This document shows positions 1 through 9,914 of a stretch of 64,000 nt of DNA, piece by piece. Position 1 is the first letter of the stretch, and every line of letters starts with the position of its first letter. The notes under the pieces are model-generated. The model did not search any database. It was not told the origin of the DNA and saw only the letters and a list, made by a program, of their open reading frames with translations. Source of the stretch: Flavobacterium geliluteum (GTDB lineage: Bacteria > Bacteroidota > Bacteroidia > Flavobacteriales > Flavobacteriaceae); NCBI RefSeq assembly GCF_017948595.1, contig NZ_JAGFBV010000009.1, positions 62,001-126,000 on the forward strand. Reading direction: 5' to 3'. The translations under genes and the position numbers were made by a program.

Positions 1-2779
1 GAACTCCCAATTCAACTTCGATAATATCTCCTTGTAAACCTGAATTTGTAAAATCAATTTCTTGAAAAATATCCTGTCCAAGTCCAAGCGGAATTGACAG
101 TGAAGCTGCCGAATCAATATCTGTATCTACAGAATTATTTGGAGAGTTTACAGCACACAATACACATAAAATACCATCGTAAGTTGTAGTTACAGCATTG
201 CCTCTCAAACATCCCGTAAGGGGCTTATTTACAATAACATTTACAGTAGTTCTTACCGGATTTATACATCCTGACGCCGTATTTGTTGCAATAATATAAT
301 AAGACGCATTTGCTGTTAAAGGATCTGTTTGGTATGCTGTACCAACAAATTTGCTTTGATCGTTTGAAGCATCAAACCATTCGTAAGTTACTCCTGCTTC
401 AGGATTCGAAACCATCAATAAAGCACTTTGACCTGATTGAATTGTGACATTTGCCGAAGCCACTGTTGGAGCTGTCGGCAATGGATTTACGGTAACAGCT
501 ACCTGAGTTTGGCCTGTACTTGTACAAGTGCCTATTCCTGCTTCTACATAATAACTTGTATTAATCGTTAAAATCGGAGTTGTAAAAGAATTACCTGTAG
601 CTAATAAAGTGCCCCCAATTACAGCATCATACCATCTGTAATCTGTTCCTGTTACCGGATTTGTTATGGTTAAAGTAGTGGCATTACCGGCACAAATAAT
701 GGTTCCTGTAGCAGCAATTGTTGGTGCAATAGGATTGTTTACATTCACTTGTACGGAAGTTCTTTCGCTATTTACACAACCATTTCTGGTAAGTTGTACA
801 TAATAAGTAGTGGCACCGGTAAGAACTGGCGTGGTATAACTGGCTGTACTGGCTAATAAAGTGCCTCCGGTACTGGCATCGTACCATGCTACTGTTTCTC
901 CAACACCAAGAGCTGCTGTTAAAGTAGTAGTCTGACCGCTGCAAATTGTTGTGTTTCCTGTGATGGATGGTGCTTTGTAACGATAAGAAGCATTGTAAAT
1001 ATCTAAACTTGTAAGCACACTTGCTACGCCTCCCAACCGTACTTCAACACGATCAAAGGCTGCTCCTGCTACAATACTTGCTCGAAATCTGTTTCCTCCT
1101 AGCAACTGAACATTCAATAAATTATTAATTGAAACTCGATCATTATTAAAAGTAGCGCTATTATAAGTGGCCAAAGAAATATAATCCAAGAGTCCTACAT
1201 CCAATACTCCGGCAGGTAGTTCCATTTCAACATCAATAATGTCACCTGCTCTACCCGGATTATTAAATTGTAACGTTTGCTGAATGTATGCGTTTACCAA
1301 TCCTACTGGGACAGAAAGTCGTGTTGCAGTAGCTATATTTCCATCTACAGAAAAATTAGAGTTTGCAACTCCACACAACAAACACAATCCGTTAGCAAAA
1401 GTCTGCTGACTGCTTGCCTCAAGACAAGTGCCTAATGGCGATGGTATTACGGTAACTGTTACGGGTACTCTTACAGTGCTTAAACAATTTCCTGCAGCAC
1501 TTTCTGCTTCTACATAATAAGTTTTTGAAGCTGTTAAGATGGGTGTTGCAAAGGATGACGTATTACTTGCAATAGCAACGCCTCCTGTTGGTACATCAAA
1601 CCAGTTTAAAGTAACATTTGGTTCAGTTGTCATTGCACTCAAAGTTGCATTTTGGCCTGATTGTATGGTTACACTTTGCGTTAGTACTGTTGCTGCAGCC
1701 GGAATTGGTGTAGCGATTACTGTTACCTGAGTACGAGAAGGACTTACGCAACTGCCGATAGAAGCTTCTACATAAAAATTGGTTACTCCAACAGGAACTG
1801 TTGGCGAATAACTAGTTCCGCTTGCGAGAGCAACCCCACCACTTGCGGTAGAAAACCATCCATATGTAGTTCCAAGAACCGGATTAATAACTGATAATGT
1901 AGTCTGTTGGTTTGTACCACTCGTACAAATTGAGGTTCCTGAGCTACTAATAGCAGGTGCGATAGGATTTGACACATTGATTACAACAGGCAAACGTTCG
2001 TTACCCTCACAACCTGCAAGTCGTGAAACCCCTATGTAATAAGCGGTATTAGCTGTCAATGTAGGAGTCGTAAAACTATTTGTTGTAGCCAATGGAGTTG
2101 TAGAAACTGCTGAACTGTACCAAGATATGGTAGTATTGGCAGCTGGCGTCGCGGTAAGCGTTACGGCATTTCCTGAACATATTGTTTGATTCAAACCTCC
2201 GCTTATGGTAGGTTTTGCAAAATCTAAACGCACATCATACAAACGTAAACTTACTAATAAACTTAGAAGGCCTCCTACTCTAATCTGAATTTGATTGGCA
2301 TCGGCTGGGAGTGTATATTTAATCATTGCAATAGTATTACCATTGAGCAAATCGAGATTCAAAAGCGGACTGTTTAATGCTACTCTTGGACCTACATCTG
2401 TCCCGGATAACCTTGCTTGCACTGAAACATTAGAAAGTAAACTTAGATCTAATAAACCATTGCCGGTACCAATATAAAATACTACTTGGTCACCCGCTTT
2501 TGCAGTTTGATTAAAAGTTAATGTTTCCTGAACAAAACACCCCACGCCTATCGCATTATTTAGCGTGGCATAGGTGCTTAAACCTGCATCCACATCGAAT
2601 GCATTGTTAGGATTGTCTACATTTAAGCCAATACATAAAATTCCGCCCTCACTGTTTGTTTGAGATATAGGTCTGCAAACATTTTGTGCCACGGCATTCG
2701 TACATAAAAGTAAAAAAAACAATAGTCTGAATAATCTTTTCTGGAAGTTAAGATTATTGATTTTTAGATAATTTCTCAT
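1..2779 (-). CDS. Secreted multi-domain Ig-like repeat protein, C-terminus cut by window edge
   Basis: The reading frame is open from the ATG at 2779 to the window edge (926 codons seen, no stop). The start gives a signal peptide: a basic stretch, then a run LLFFLLLCTNAVAQ, with cleavage likely after AVAQ. The rest has a higher-order repeat of about 410 residues. Each unit has a Cys-containing beta-rich module (begins near residues 30, 450 and 856; shared words ILC(I/V)(G/L), N(N/F)(A/S)(F/V)D(V/T)D) and then three Ig-like domains of about 80 residues with the pattern TICSGQ...W(Y/F)...GG..L(A)...(Y/F)..P.L...(T)YYV, which resembles the Bacteroidetes Ig_7 (CHU_C-associated) family. Such proteins are usually exported by the type IX system and carry a C-terminal sorting domain, here outside the window. 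An adhesin or cell-surface role is inference. Family call is good; function is unknown. Confidence 0.8.
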   Translation of the reverse strand, partial: MRNYLKINNLNFQKRLFRLLFFLLLCTNAVAQNVCRPISQTNSEGGILCIGLNVDNPNNAFDVDAGLSTYATLNNAIGVGCFVQETLTFNQTAKAGDQVVFYIGTGNGLLDLSLLSNVSVQARLSGTDVGPRVALNSPLLNLDLLNGNTIAMIKYTLPADANQIQIRVGGLLSLLVSLRLYDVRLDFAKPTISGGLNQTICSGNAVTLTATPAANTTISWYSSAVSTTPLATTNSFTTPTLTANTAYYIGVSRLAGCEGNERLPVVINVSNPIAPAISSSGTSICTSGTNQQTTLSVINPVLGTTYGWFSTASGGVALASGTSYSPTVPVGVTNFYVEASIGSCVSPSRTQVTVIATPIPAAATVLTQSVTIQSGQNATLSAMTTEPNVTLNWFDVPTGGVAIASNTSSFATPILTASKTYYVEAESAAGNCLSTVRVPVTVTVIPSPLGTCLEASSQQTFANGLCLLCGVANSNFSVDGNIATATRLSVPVGLVNAYIQQTLQFNNPGRAGDIIDVEMELPAGVLDVGLLDYISLATYNSATFNNDRVSINNLLNVQLLGGNRFRASIVAGAAFDRVEVRLGGVASVLTSLDIYNASYRYKAPSITGNTTICSGQTTTLTAALGVGETVAWYDASTGGTLLASTASYTTPVLTGATTYYVQLTRNGCVNSERTSVQVNVNNPIAPTIAATGTIICAGNATTLTITNPVTGTDYRWYDAVIGGTLLATGNSFTTPILTINTSYYVEAGIGTCTSTGQTQVAVTVNPLPTAPTVASANVTIQSGQSALLMVSNPEAGVTYEWFDASNDQSKFVGTAYQTDPLTANASYYIIATNTASGCINPVRTTVNVIVNKPLTGCLRGNAVTTTYDGILCVLCAVNSPNNSVDTDIDSAASLSIPLGLGQDIFQEIDFTNSGLQGDIIEVELGV

Positions 2780-3970
2780 AATTTGGAAGATTAGAAAATG
2801 GACAATAAAATACCTGTTGAGATAAGCCAAAAGACCTATTCAATTTTAAAACACTAATAATCAAATAATTGGAACTCGTTATGATTAGCTACTTCATAAT
2901 AAGTCCATTAGAACTCGATTAAAAGCTCAAAATAAATTCATGTTGTTTGGTTCTGAATAAAACATAAAATTCTATCAACCTTATTTTTTCAAACAAGGCA
3001 AATTTTAAAAACGGAAACTTGAAGTACTCAATTTTCCAGACAGGAGAGATTTGTGTGGGATTGTATTTTCTAAAAAAGAAAATCTAAAATTATAGTAGAA
3101 TTGGGGAATTCTTTAAAAACAATATCATAAACTTTTTGCTCAGGAGTTATTTGTAGTTGATTAGAAAACAAATAACAAATCATCGGGAAAGTTGTTAATT
3201 ACAACTCCCAAATGATCAACAAGTACTACTGGGTTTAGGATGCAACCTATTAAAAAAAGCTTTCAATAAGTTTGGTTGGAAATTTAAAAACGAGTGCTCT
3301 TCTTTGCCCCACTCCAAAATAAAAGTTGGAACTAAAGAAATAAAATAAACACTCCGTGTGATCTGATTAAAAAAAGTAATTATTAGATTCATAAGCATAC
3401 TATTAATTGTTCTTGAAAAACGAAAAACTGATTAAAAAACCATCATGTTTAAATACAAGTTAAATGCCTAAAAAACAATTTTCAATTTCATTTACCAACA
3501 ATAAGCTATAATGCTTATTTCTACATTTGTTTTTGTACAAAAGCATATAATTGCTTTAACTTTTGTTGATTAAAATTACAACCTTTTTTTAAAACTAGCA
3601 AATATCTAATTCATAATATTTCAAATTATTACACAAAAAAAACTGACAGAAATAGATTATATTTTTAAAAAACCTAATAAAATAAGGAGCTTTTGACTTT
3701 CATTAATTTCACTAACACAAAATAAAAAAATATCATTTTAGTATTTAATATAAGTAATTACTTATAATAAATAAATAAAAAGCTATATTATACTACAATT
3801 AGGCATCATAGTAAAGTGTTATAATTTGAAAATTTTGTTAAGTTAAACAATTACAAAATAAATTTTAAAAATATGAATTTAATAAAAAAAGAGCGATTAA
3901 ATAATAATAAAAATAGTGGAGTCTAATAATTTTAAAAAAATTAAAATTAAACAATTGTTAAAATTAAAAC
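2780..3970. other. AT-rich gene-free stretch
   Basis: About 1.2 kb without a credible gene. It lies upstream of the Ig-repeat protein (-) and downstream of the DUF6495 terminator (-). The base composition falls to long A/T runs from 3400 onward. A 60-codon minus-strand frame at 3216-3398 has no family features. I see no tRNA-like cloverleaf, no tandem repeat and no good TAnnTTTG/TTG promoter pair for the gene at 2779. Confidence 0.5.
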
Positions 3971-4002
3971 AAAAAAAACAAGTAATTATAAGAAATTACC
4001 TG
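3971..4002 (-). terminator. Rho-independent terminator of the DUF6495 gene
   Basis: On the minus strand CAGGTAATT (4002-3994) pairs with AATTACTTG (3987-3979) across a 6-nt loop with one G-T pair, followed by eight T residues (plus-strand A run 3971-3978). It lies about 30 nt past the stop codon at 4035. Confidence 0.65.
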
Positions 4003-4034
4003 CTTTAATTTTTTAATGATGTAATTGGTAGATA

Positions 4035-4508
4035 TTATGATTCTATTATCGTATTAATCTGTTTAAATAACTGACCATCAGTCAAGAAAGCACCTTGCTG
4101 TATCAATTCGAAGATCGATAGGTTTCTGTCTTCAGTAAATACTTTTTTACCCACTTTCATCTCAATATTTTCCGTAAACATATTATCACTTAGCCATTGC
4201 AACCCTTCTTTGGTTAGAAAATCTGTTTCTGGAACCAATGCTTTTAAAACAATTGATTGAACATGTGTTTCGAAACATTGAAACAAAAAAATGTGATTTT
4301 TAGAAAAATGTTCTAAATATTCTGCTCTAGATAAAACGCCTTCCCAAATCAAATCTGAAAAAACATCCAATTCCTGCTCTGCAACTTCTGGCTTGTTCTG
4401 CTTTATCGAGTCCCACTCTGCTTTATCGATCGCTTGTGTGGCTAAAAAGTTGGTAAATTCAGCATGTAATTCATCAAATTGCTCTTTTGTTAATCTCGCG
4501 TATTTCAT
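4035..4508 (-). CDS. DUF6495 family protein
   Basis: 157 residues, soluble, acidic, with no signal peptide or membrane segment. The sequence (N-terminal MKYARLTKEQFDELH, central ELDVFSDLIWEGVL) matches what I remember of DUF6495, a short protein found almost only in Flavobacteriia; no function is known. It is followed by its own terminator at 3971-4002 and preceded by the terminator of the TonB-dependent receptor at 4561-4586, so it is probably transcribed alone. ATG start at 4508. The family name is from memory; that the gene is real is well supported by length, composition and the flanking terminators. Confidence 0.7.
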   Translation of the reverse strand: MKYARLTKEQFDELHAEFTNFLATQAIDKAEWDSIKQNKPEVAEQELDVFSDLIWEGVLSRAEYLEHFSKNHIFLFQCFETHVQSIVLKALVPETDFLTKEGLQWLSDNMFTENIEMKVGKKVFTEDRNLSIFELIQQGAFLTDGQLFKQINTIIES

Positions 4509-4560
4509 TGTTTCTTTTTTGAATATTATAGTTTGTTAAAAGAGGTAAATTAAAATCATA

Positions 4561-4586
4561 AAAAAAGCCCTCTCCAACGAGAGGGC
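4561..4586 (-). terminator. Rho-independent terminator of the TonB-dependent receptor gene
   Basis: Stem GCCCTCTC (4567-4574) / GAGAGGGC (4579-4586) with a 4-nt loop CAAC; on the minus strand six T residues follow (plus A run 4561-4566). It lies 25 nt past the receptor stop codon. Confidence 0.85.
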
Positions 4587-4610
4587 AAATTTAATACATT
4601 TTTTATTTGA

Positions 4611-7600
4611 CTAGAAAATATATCTAATACCAAATTGCGCTTGCCACCTTGACGCTAGACTAGCATCATAATTAAACGTTTTGGTCTGTGTATTCGTAAA
4701 AGTATACGTTGGGGTATTACCAACAACCGAAACTCCTATAGGCTGTACACTTGTAGGATTCTGAACCAATCCCCAATCTGAATTTAATAAATTCCCAATA
4801 TTTAAAACATCAATACTAAACTGAATCGTATTTTTTTTCTCTGAAGCAGATGATACTTTAAAGTTATAATCTTGCAATAATTTCAAATCCCATCTTCCTC
4901 TCCAAGGCGCAATAGCACCATAACGCTCTACATATTCGCCTCTTCTATCTCTTAGATATTTATCCTGACTAATAAATTTATCAAAAGCTTCGCCTTGACC
5001 AGCTCCTGTAAAAGTCATTTGACCAATTTCTGCCGTTGTAGGTACATAAATTAAATCGTTTACCGCAGAACCATCATTGTTGATATCTCCTCCGTAAGTA
5101 TAATTAAATCGTCCTCCTTGTGCATATTCAAAGAAAGTAGAAACTGTAGTAGCCCATTTGTCTTTGCCATATTTCCATTTTTTTGAAGCAACCCCAATAA
5201 AACGGTGATTATCTCCATATTTAGAATTAGAAAGTACTGCATTATTTACATTTCCTAAAGCAGGATTAAACGCAAAAGCATCTCCTGTAATTTCGGCTTC
5301 AATAGAGTTAACGTCTTGAGATTTCATGTAGTTATAAGCCAAACTTGCATACAATCCGTTATCGAAGGATTTTTGCACTTTTACCGAAGCATTAAAAGCA
5401 CTTCCTTTATCAGAGTTTGTCATTACATACGCATTATTTGCACCTTTGTCACCTGCTGTATAAATCAATCTGTTGTCAGCTCCGGCTAAAGTTCCTGTTG
5501 GCGCTTTTAATCCCCAGTTTTGTACTTGCACTCCATTGATATCCTTATTATAAGACATATCAAAAGTCACAATATAATTACTTTCAAATCTATGATCGTA
5601 ACCCAAACTCGTTCTCCAGACTTGCGGCCATTTATAATCAGGATCCATGATCTGAAAAAAACTATCATCGGCACCACTTACTTGATTTCCTAACCACACA
5701 AATGGAATCCTACCTGTAAAAATTCCTGAACCACCACGAAGCTGCGAAGTAGCATCTCCTTTTACATCCCAATTAAATCCGATTCTTGGAGACCAAAGCA
5801 ATCTGTCGCTTGGCAAATCTGTAGAAATTAATTTTGTAGCCTGTCCCGTTTTTGGATCAAAATAATCTACGGTATTATCTCTTCCTGCACCACCATTGTC
5901 AGTATCTATATATTTTTGAATTAAATCTGCTGTATCAAAATACAAAGGCTTATCAACACGCAGACCTAGTGATAACTTAAAATGATCGCTTACGCTAATA
6001 TCATCCTGTGCATAAAATGCCAGCTGGCCAACATTAAGTTCTGCCAGTTTCCATCCGCCATCGCTTCCTACTGTAAATTGACTTTTTGAATTGTAAGTAT
6101 CTTGTGCGTATTGCAAATTTTGCGCAATAATACTTGAGGCGAAAGGTCTTGCTGCGTCATCCAAAAATGCCTGAACATTAGAGTAAGGCGTAAAGAAAGT
6201 ACCGGCGTAACCATTTGGGTTTCCAAAATTATCGTAACCTCCTAAGTTAAAAGAGTTTTTAAACTGAAATTTTTCAAATGAAGTTCCAAAAGTAAAAGCA
6301 TGTTTACCAAGAGTATACGTTAAATTATCTGTAATCTGAAATACTTTTTGATCTAAAGTATTATTGATAGAAAAGGGCTCATGTCCCGCAATAATGTAAT
6401 TGGCACCTGATCCGTCCTGAATATTAATAACAGGAGCAGGAACTGAAAACGGTACTCTGTAATCGTCAAAATGGGTATATCCTGCTTGTAATTTATTCGA
6501 TACCGATTCGCTAAACTTAGAATTCAACTCCAATAAAAACGAACTCAATTTGTTGTTGATCTGGTAACCTGAATTCTGAAACTGAAGAATAGAAGCATTT
6601 GGACCTCTAAAACCTAAAGCCGTTGGATGAGCCGGTTTGTCTTTTGAAGAATCAAGAAAGTTATATATTACCGCAAGCTTATGATTGTCATTAATATTCC
6701 AGTCTAATTTTATGATTCCTTTACTCGAATTAGATTCATGCTTAAAACCTTGGTAAGCACCAGTATTGTAACCCAAATTTGCCAAAGCATTAGAAACAGC
6801 AATCAAATCCGACTCTAAAACTCTGGATTCGTTTATTCCCGCTACACCATCATTGTTGTTTGCTCCAAAATTAGAACCTAAATCACTTCTTTTATCAATT
6901 TCGAAATTTCCAAAAACAAATAATTTATCTTTAATAATAGGAGCACCTAAACTAAAACCAGCCTGAGTTTGCTCTAAAGAAGGTACAAATATTTTCTCAC
7001 CTTTTATTTTGCTTCCCGTTAAATCCTGATTTCTATAAAAAGCATACGCTGTACCGTGAAATTCATTCGTACCCGACTTGGTTACCGCATTCACAGAAGC
7101 TCCTGTAAAACCTGACAAAGTAACATCATATGGAGCAGTTGCTACCTGAATTTGCTCAATTGCATCCAGAGAAATAGGCTGCGCACCAGTTTGTCCACCA
7201 GGAGTCGCCGCATCTAACCCAAACGGATTATTAAAGACCGCACCATTTAAAGAATAATTATTGTATTGATCATTTCGACCACCAAAAGAACCGCCACTTG
7301 CCGTTGGCTCTAAACGTGTAAAATCTTCTGCAGATCTCGAAATAGTAGGCAACGAAGTCAATTCTCTTCGGCCAATTGTAGTTTCTGCACCGGTTCTTCC
7401 GCTTTGAAAGACTTTGTTTTTAGAAACCACTTTTACCTCTTCTAGAGCCTGACTTTCATCGGCCAGAAGAACATCCAAATTAAATACTTTTCCCAAATCA
7501 AGATACACATCGTTGTATTCCTGATTTTGATATCCTACAAAACTTACTACTATTTTATAAGGACCTCCAATTCTCATATTCAAAATACTAAACCTTCCAT

Positions 7601-7781
7601 CCTCATTAGAAAGTCCAGAATATTTAGTTCCTGTAGGAGTATGGATTGCCAGAATGGTAGCACCCGGCAGAAGTTCATTTCCTGAGCTTTTTACAATTCC
7701 CTTAATGCTCGAAGTCGTTGTCTGCGCAGTAACGAATATAAAGCTACAGACACACAACAATAATGTAAAGATTTTTTTCAT
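4611..7781 (-). CDS. TonB-dependent receptor, Oar-like, with carboxypeptidase-regulatory-like domain
   Basis: 1056 residues from the ATG at 7781, chosen over an in-frame start at 7835 because it gives a clean signal peptide (MKKIFTLLLCVCSFIFVTAQ), has AAGGAA just upstream, and the longer form would begin inside the rplI terminator. Order: signal peptide (1-20), CarboxypepD_reg-like beta domain (about 25-110, KGIVKSSGNELLPGATI), plug (about 120-250, with SLNGAVFNNPFGLD and SGFTGASVNAVTKSGTNEFHG), then an outer-membrane barrel ending in FGIRYIF with a terminal aromatic residue. The plug and barrel resemble Oar/OmpA-related receptors rather than SusC. Substrate cannot be read from sequence. No SusD partner is adjacent. 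Single gene, bounded by terminators at 7827 and 4561. Confidence 0.88.
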   Translation of the reverse strand: MKKIFTLLLCVCSFIFVTAQTTTSSIKGIVKSSGNELLPGATILAIHTPTGTKYSGLSNEDGRFSILNMRIGGPYKIVVSFVGYQNQEYNDVYLDLGKVFNLDVLLADESQALEEVKVVSKNKVFQSGRTGAETTIGRRELTSLPTISRSAEDFTRLEPTASGGSFGGRNDQYNNYSLNGAVFNNPFGLDAATPGGQTGAQPISLDAIEQIQVATAPYDVTLSGFTGASVNAVTKSGTNEFHGTAYAFYRNQDLTGSKIKGEKIFVPSLEQTQAGFSLGAPIIKDKLFVFGNFEIDKRSDLGSNFGANNNDGVAGINESRVLESDLIAVSNALANLGYNTGAYQGFKHESNSSKGIIKLDWNINDNHKLAVIYNFLDSSKDKPAHPTALGFRGPNASILQFQNSGYQINNKLSSFLLELNSKFSESVSNKLQAGYTHFDDYRVPFSVPAPVINIQDGSGANYIIAGHEPFSINNTLDQKVFQITDNLTYTLGKHAFTFGTSFEKFQFKNSFNLGGYDNFGNPNGYAGTFFTPYSNVQAFLDDAARPFASSIIAQNLQYAQDTYNSKSQFTVGSDGGWKLAELNVGQLAFYAQDDISVSDHFKLSLGLRVDKPLYFDTADLIQKYIDTDNGGAGRDNTVDYFDPKTGQATKLISTDLPSDRLLWSPRIGFNWDVKGDATSQLRGGSGIFTGRIPFVWLGNQVSGADDSFFQIMDPDYKWPQVWRTSLGYDHRFESNYIVTFDMSYNKDINGVQVQNWGLKAPTGTLAGADNRLIYTAGDKGANNAYVMTNSDKGSAFNASVKVQKSFDNGLYASLAYNYMKSQDVNSIEAEITGDAFAFNPALGNVNNAVLSNSKYGDNHRFIGVASKKWKYGKDKWATTVSTFFEYAQGGRFNYTYGGDINNDGSAVNDLIYVPTTAEIGQMTFTGAGQGEAFDKFISQDKYLRDRRGEYVERYGAIAPWRGRWDLKLLQDYNFKVSSASEKKNTIQFSIDVLNIGNLLNSDWGLVQNPTSVQPIGVSVVGNTPTYTFTNTQTKTFNYDASLASRWQAQFGIRYIF

Positions 7782-7826
7782 TTTCCTTAATTTTGAATGA
7801 GTTATTTCGCTCAAAATTAGGCAAAA

Positions 7827-7852
7827 AAAAATCACTCCGAAGAGTGATTTTT
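7827..7852 (-). terminator. Rho-independent terminator of the rpsF-rpsR-rplI operon
   Basis: Perfect 11-bp stem AAAAATCACTC (7827-7837) / GAGTGATTTTT (7842-7852), loop CGAA, with further T residues on the minus strand from the A run at 7823-7830. It lies between the rplI stop (7883) and the receptor start (7781). Confidence 0.88.
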
Positions 7853-7882
7853 ATATTTTATTAACAAAATGTTAACAGAATA

Positions 7883-8323
7883 TTATTTTTCAGCGATAAT
7901 CTCGTAAGGCAATTCTACGATAACATCTCTGTGTAAACGGATGCTTGCAGTATATTTTCCTGTACGTTTTACGATACCACTAGTAATGAATTTTCTATCA
8001 ATAACGTTACCTGATTTCTCTAAAGCTTCTGCAATATCGATGTTTGTTATAGAACCAAAAAGTTTCTCTCCACCTGCTTTTGCAGTAAGTTTTATTTCCA
8101 AAGCTTTTAAGCTTTCTGCTACTGCTTTTGCATCAGCAACCACTTTAGCTTCTTTGTGAGCTCTTTGTTTTAGGTTTTCAGCCAAAACTTTCTTTGCAGA
8201 AGGTGTAGCTAATTGTGCGAATCCCTGAGGAATTAAAAAGTTACGACCGTAACCAGCTTTTACTGATACTACATCATCTTTAAAACCTAAGTTTTGTACG
8301 TCTTGTTTTAAAATAAGTTCCAT
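7883..8323 (-). CDS. rplI: 50S ribosomal protein bL9
   Basis: 146 residues, the normal length of bL9. The N-terminal rRNA-binding domain shows the family signature (MELILKQDVQNLGFKDD, then GYGRNFLIPQGFA), followed by the long charged connecting helix (residues about 45-75) and the C-terminal domain (about 80-146). It binds 23S rRNA at the base of the L1 stalk. Last gene of rpsF-rpsR-rplI, 66 nt after rpsR, followed directly by a strong terminator. ATG start at 8323. Confidence 0.98.
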   Translation of the reverse strand: MELILKQDVQNLGFKDDVVSVKAGYGRNFLIPQGFAQLATPSAKKVLAENLKQRAHKEAKVVADAKAVAESLKALEIKLTAKAGGEKLFGSITNIDIAEALEKSGNVIDRKFITSGIVKRTGKYTASIRLHRDVIVELPYEIIAEK

Positions 8324-8389
8324 GTTGTTGTCCTTATATTTGAGAAGTTAGGTTCCTTTGACGGGAAACCAACAACTTTGTTTTTAATA

Positions 8390-8686
8390 TTATTTTAATA
8401 AATCGGCCACGTATGGCATTAAAGCCAAGTGACGCGCTCTTTTTACAGCTACAGACACTTTTCTTTGGTATTTTAATGAAGTCCCTGTTAAACGACGAGG
8501 AAGAATTTTTCCTTGCTCATTAACAAATTTCAATAAAAAATCAGCATCTTTATAATCGATATATTTGATACCTGATTTTTTGAAACGACAATACTTTTTA
8601 GTTTTGTTAGTTTCAATATTTAAAGGCGTAAGATATCTAATATCCCCGTCTTTTTTTCCTTTTGCAGATTGCTCTATTGTAGACAT
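8390..8686 (-). CDS. rpsR: 30S ribosomal protein bS18
   Basis: 98 residues, somewhat longer than the 75-aa E. coli protein because of an N-terminal extension typical of Bacteroidetes ([19 protein letters not shown]). The core has the conserved elements [30 protein letters not shown] and the basic [21 protein letters not shown]. bS18 pairs with bS6 on the platform of the small subunit. It starts 5 nt after the rpsF stop codon, so the two are presumably translated together. Confidence 0.98.
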
Positions 8687-8691
8687 AATAA

Positions 8692-9033
8692 TTAAGCTTT
8701 AGTAGATTTTAATTTGGCTCTTCTTCTTTCAGCCCATGAAATAGCATGTTTGTCTAAACTTACAGTCAAGAAACGCATAACTCTCTCGTCACGTCTAAAT
8801 TCAGTTTCAAAAGCAATTAGAACTTCTCCAGCTACTTTGAATTCGAATAAGTGATAAAAACCACTTTTTTTGTTCTGGATTTCGTAGGCCATTTTTTTCA
8901 GACCCCAATCCTCTTTCGATACCATTTCAGCTCCTCTACTAGTAAGAAATTCTTCAAATTTCGTTACTGTTTCCTTCACCTGAACCTCAGATAAAACGGG
9001 ATTTAAAATGAAAACAGTTTCATAATGATTCAT
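8692..9033 (-). CDS. rpsF: 30S ribosomal protein bS6
   Basis: 113 residues. Conserved bS6 features: [16 protein letters not shown] at the N-terminus, [22 protein letters not shown], and [13 protein letters not shown]. First gene of the rpsF-rpsR-rplI operon; a TAnnTTTG promoter with the right spacing lies 30-60 nt upstream (9066-9095). The Bacteroidetes order rpsF-rpsR-rplI without priB or ssb in between is as expected. Confidence 0.98.
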
Positions 9034-9065
9034 AAATACAATTATTTATTTGTTAAAATTGGGTG

Positions 9066-9095
9066 CAAAAGTAAGGATTAAATTTAAATATACAA
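9066..9095 (-). promoter_or_regulatory. Promoter of the rpsF operon
   Basis: On the minus strand TTG (9095-9093), 19 nt, then TACTTTTG (9073-9066). This fits the Bacteroidetes sigma consensus TTG-N17..23-TAnnTTTG. Transcription would start near 9059, about 25 nt before the rpsF ATG. Confidence 0.75.
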
Positions 9096-9212
9096 CACTT
9101 TTTTATCTTTATTCGTTGTAAAGCGAAAAACATAGCTGTATTTTAGTTTTATTATTAAAAATATAATACATTTACTAAGCTATCCTGAATTTATTCTAAA
9201 TTTTTAAATGTT

Positions 9213-9911
9213 ATGAAACTAAACTGTGTTGTCGTTGATGACAGTTCTATACAGCGGACAATTATTGCTAAATTAGCAAATAATCACCCTGGTTTGCATT
9301 TAATCGGGGACTTTTCGAATGCAATTGAAGCAAAAAGCTGTATCTCTCTAAATAATATTGACTTAATTTTCCTAGATATAGAAATGCCCGTTATTAACGG
9401 ATTTGACTTCCTTGACGGGTTAAAAACAAAACCGCAAATTATTTTTATCACTTCTAAAGCAGAATATGCCTTAAAAGCATTTGATTATGATGCCACAGAT
9501 TATCTGCAAAAACCATTATCTGTAGAACGTTTTAATGCTTCTGTAAAGAGAGCGCTCGACTTGCATATCCTTAAAAAAGATATAAAAGAAGAAGAAGGTG
9601 ATCATATTTTTATTAAAAGTAATCTAAAAAAACTCAAAATTTTTACCTCAAAAATAAAATGGATTGAAGCTTTTGGCGATTACGTGCGGGTAGTGACTGA
9701 AGATGACAGCAATCTGGTACTTTCGACAATGAAATCTTTTGAAAATGATTTATCAAGAGACAAATTTATCAGGGTACACAAGTCCTATATAATTAATATC
9801 GATAAGGTAGAACGCTTTAATAGTAAATTTGCAGAAATTGGAATTACCAAAATTCCTTTAAGCCGAAACAAAAAAGAAGATTTGGTAAAAGCTCTATCTG
9901 CAACTCCGTAG
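9213..9911 (+). CDS. LytTR-type response regulator
   Basis: 232 residues. Receiver domain at 1-120: acidic pair D9/D10, phosphoacceptor D55 (in LIFLDIEMP), T80 and K100 (in DYLQKP). A short linker leads to a LytTR DNA-binding domain at about 130-230 with the hallmarks FTSKIKWIEAFGDYVRV and FIRVHKSYIIN. It should be a two-component transcription regulator of the AlgR/LytR type; no sensor kinase is adjacent, so the partner is elsewhere. It converges on priA with only 3 nt between the stop codons. ATG start at 9213. Target genes cannot be read from sequence. Confidence 0.92.
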   Translation: MKLNCVVVDDSSIQRTIIAKLANNHPGLHLIGDFSNAIEAKSCISLNNIDLIFLDIEMPVINGFDFLDGLKTKPQIIFITSKAEYALKAFDYDATDYLQKPLSVERFNASVKRALDLHILKKDIKEEEGDHIFIKSNLKKLKIFTSKIKWIEAFGDYVRVVTEDDSNLVLSTMKSFENDLSRDKFIRVHKSYIINIDKVERFNSKFAEIGITKIPLSRNKKEDLVKALSATP

Positions 9912-9914
9912 GCG

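Noticed and set aside
3216..3398. 60-codon minus-strand frame in the AT-rich gap
   Set aside because: No family features, no start signal and a composition that follows the AT-rich background.
7782..7835. N-terminal extension of the TonB-dependent receptor
   Set aside because: It would start inside the rplI terminator and place 18 residues before a perfect signal peptide.
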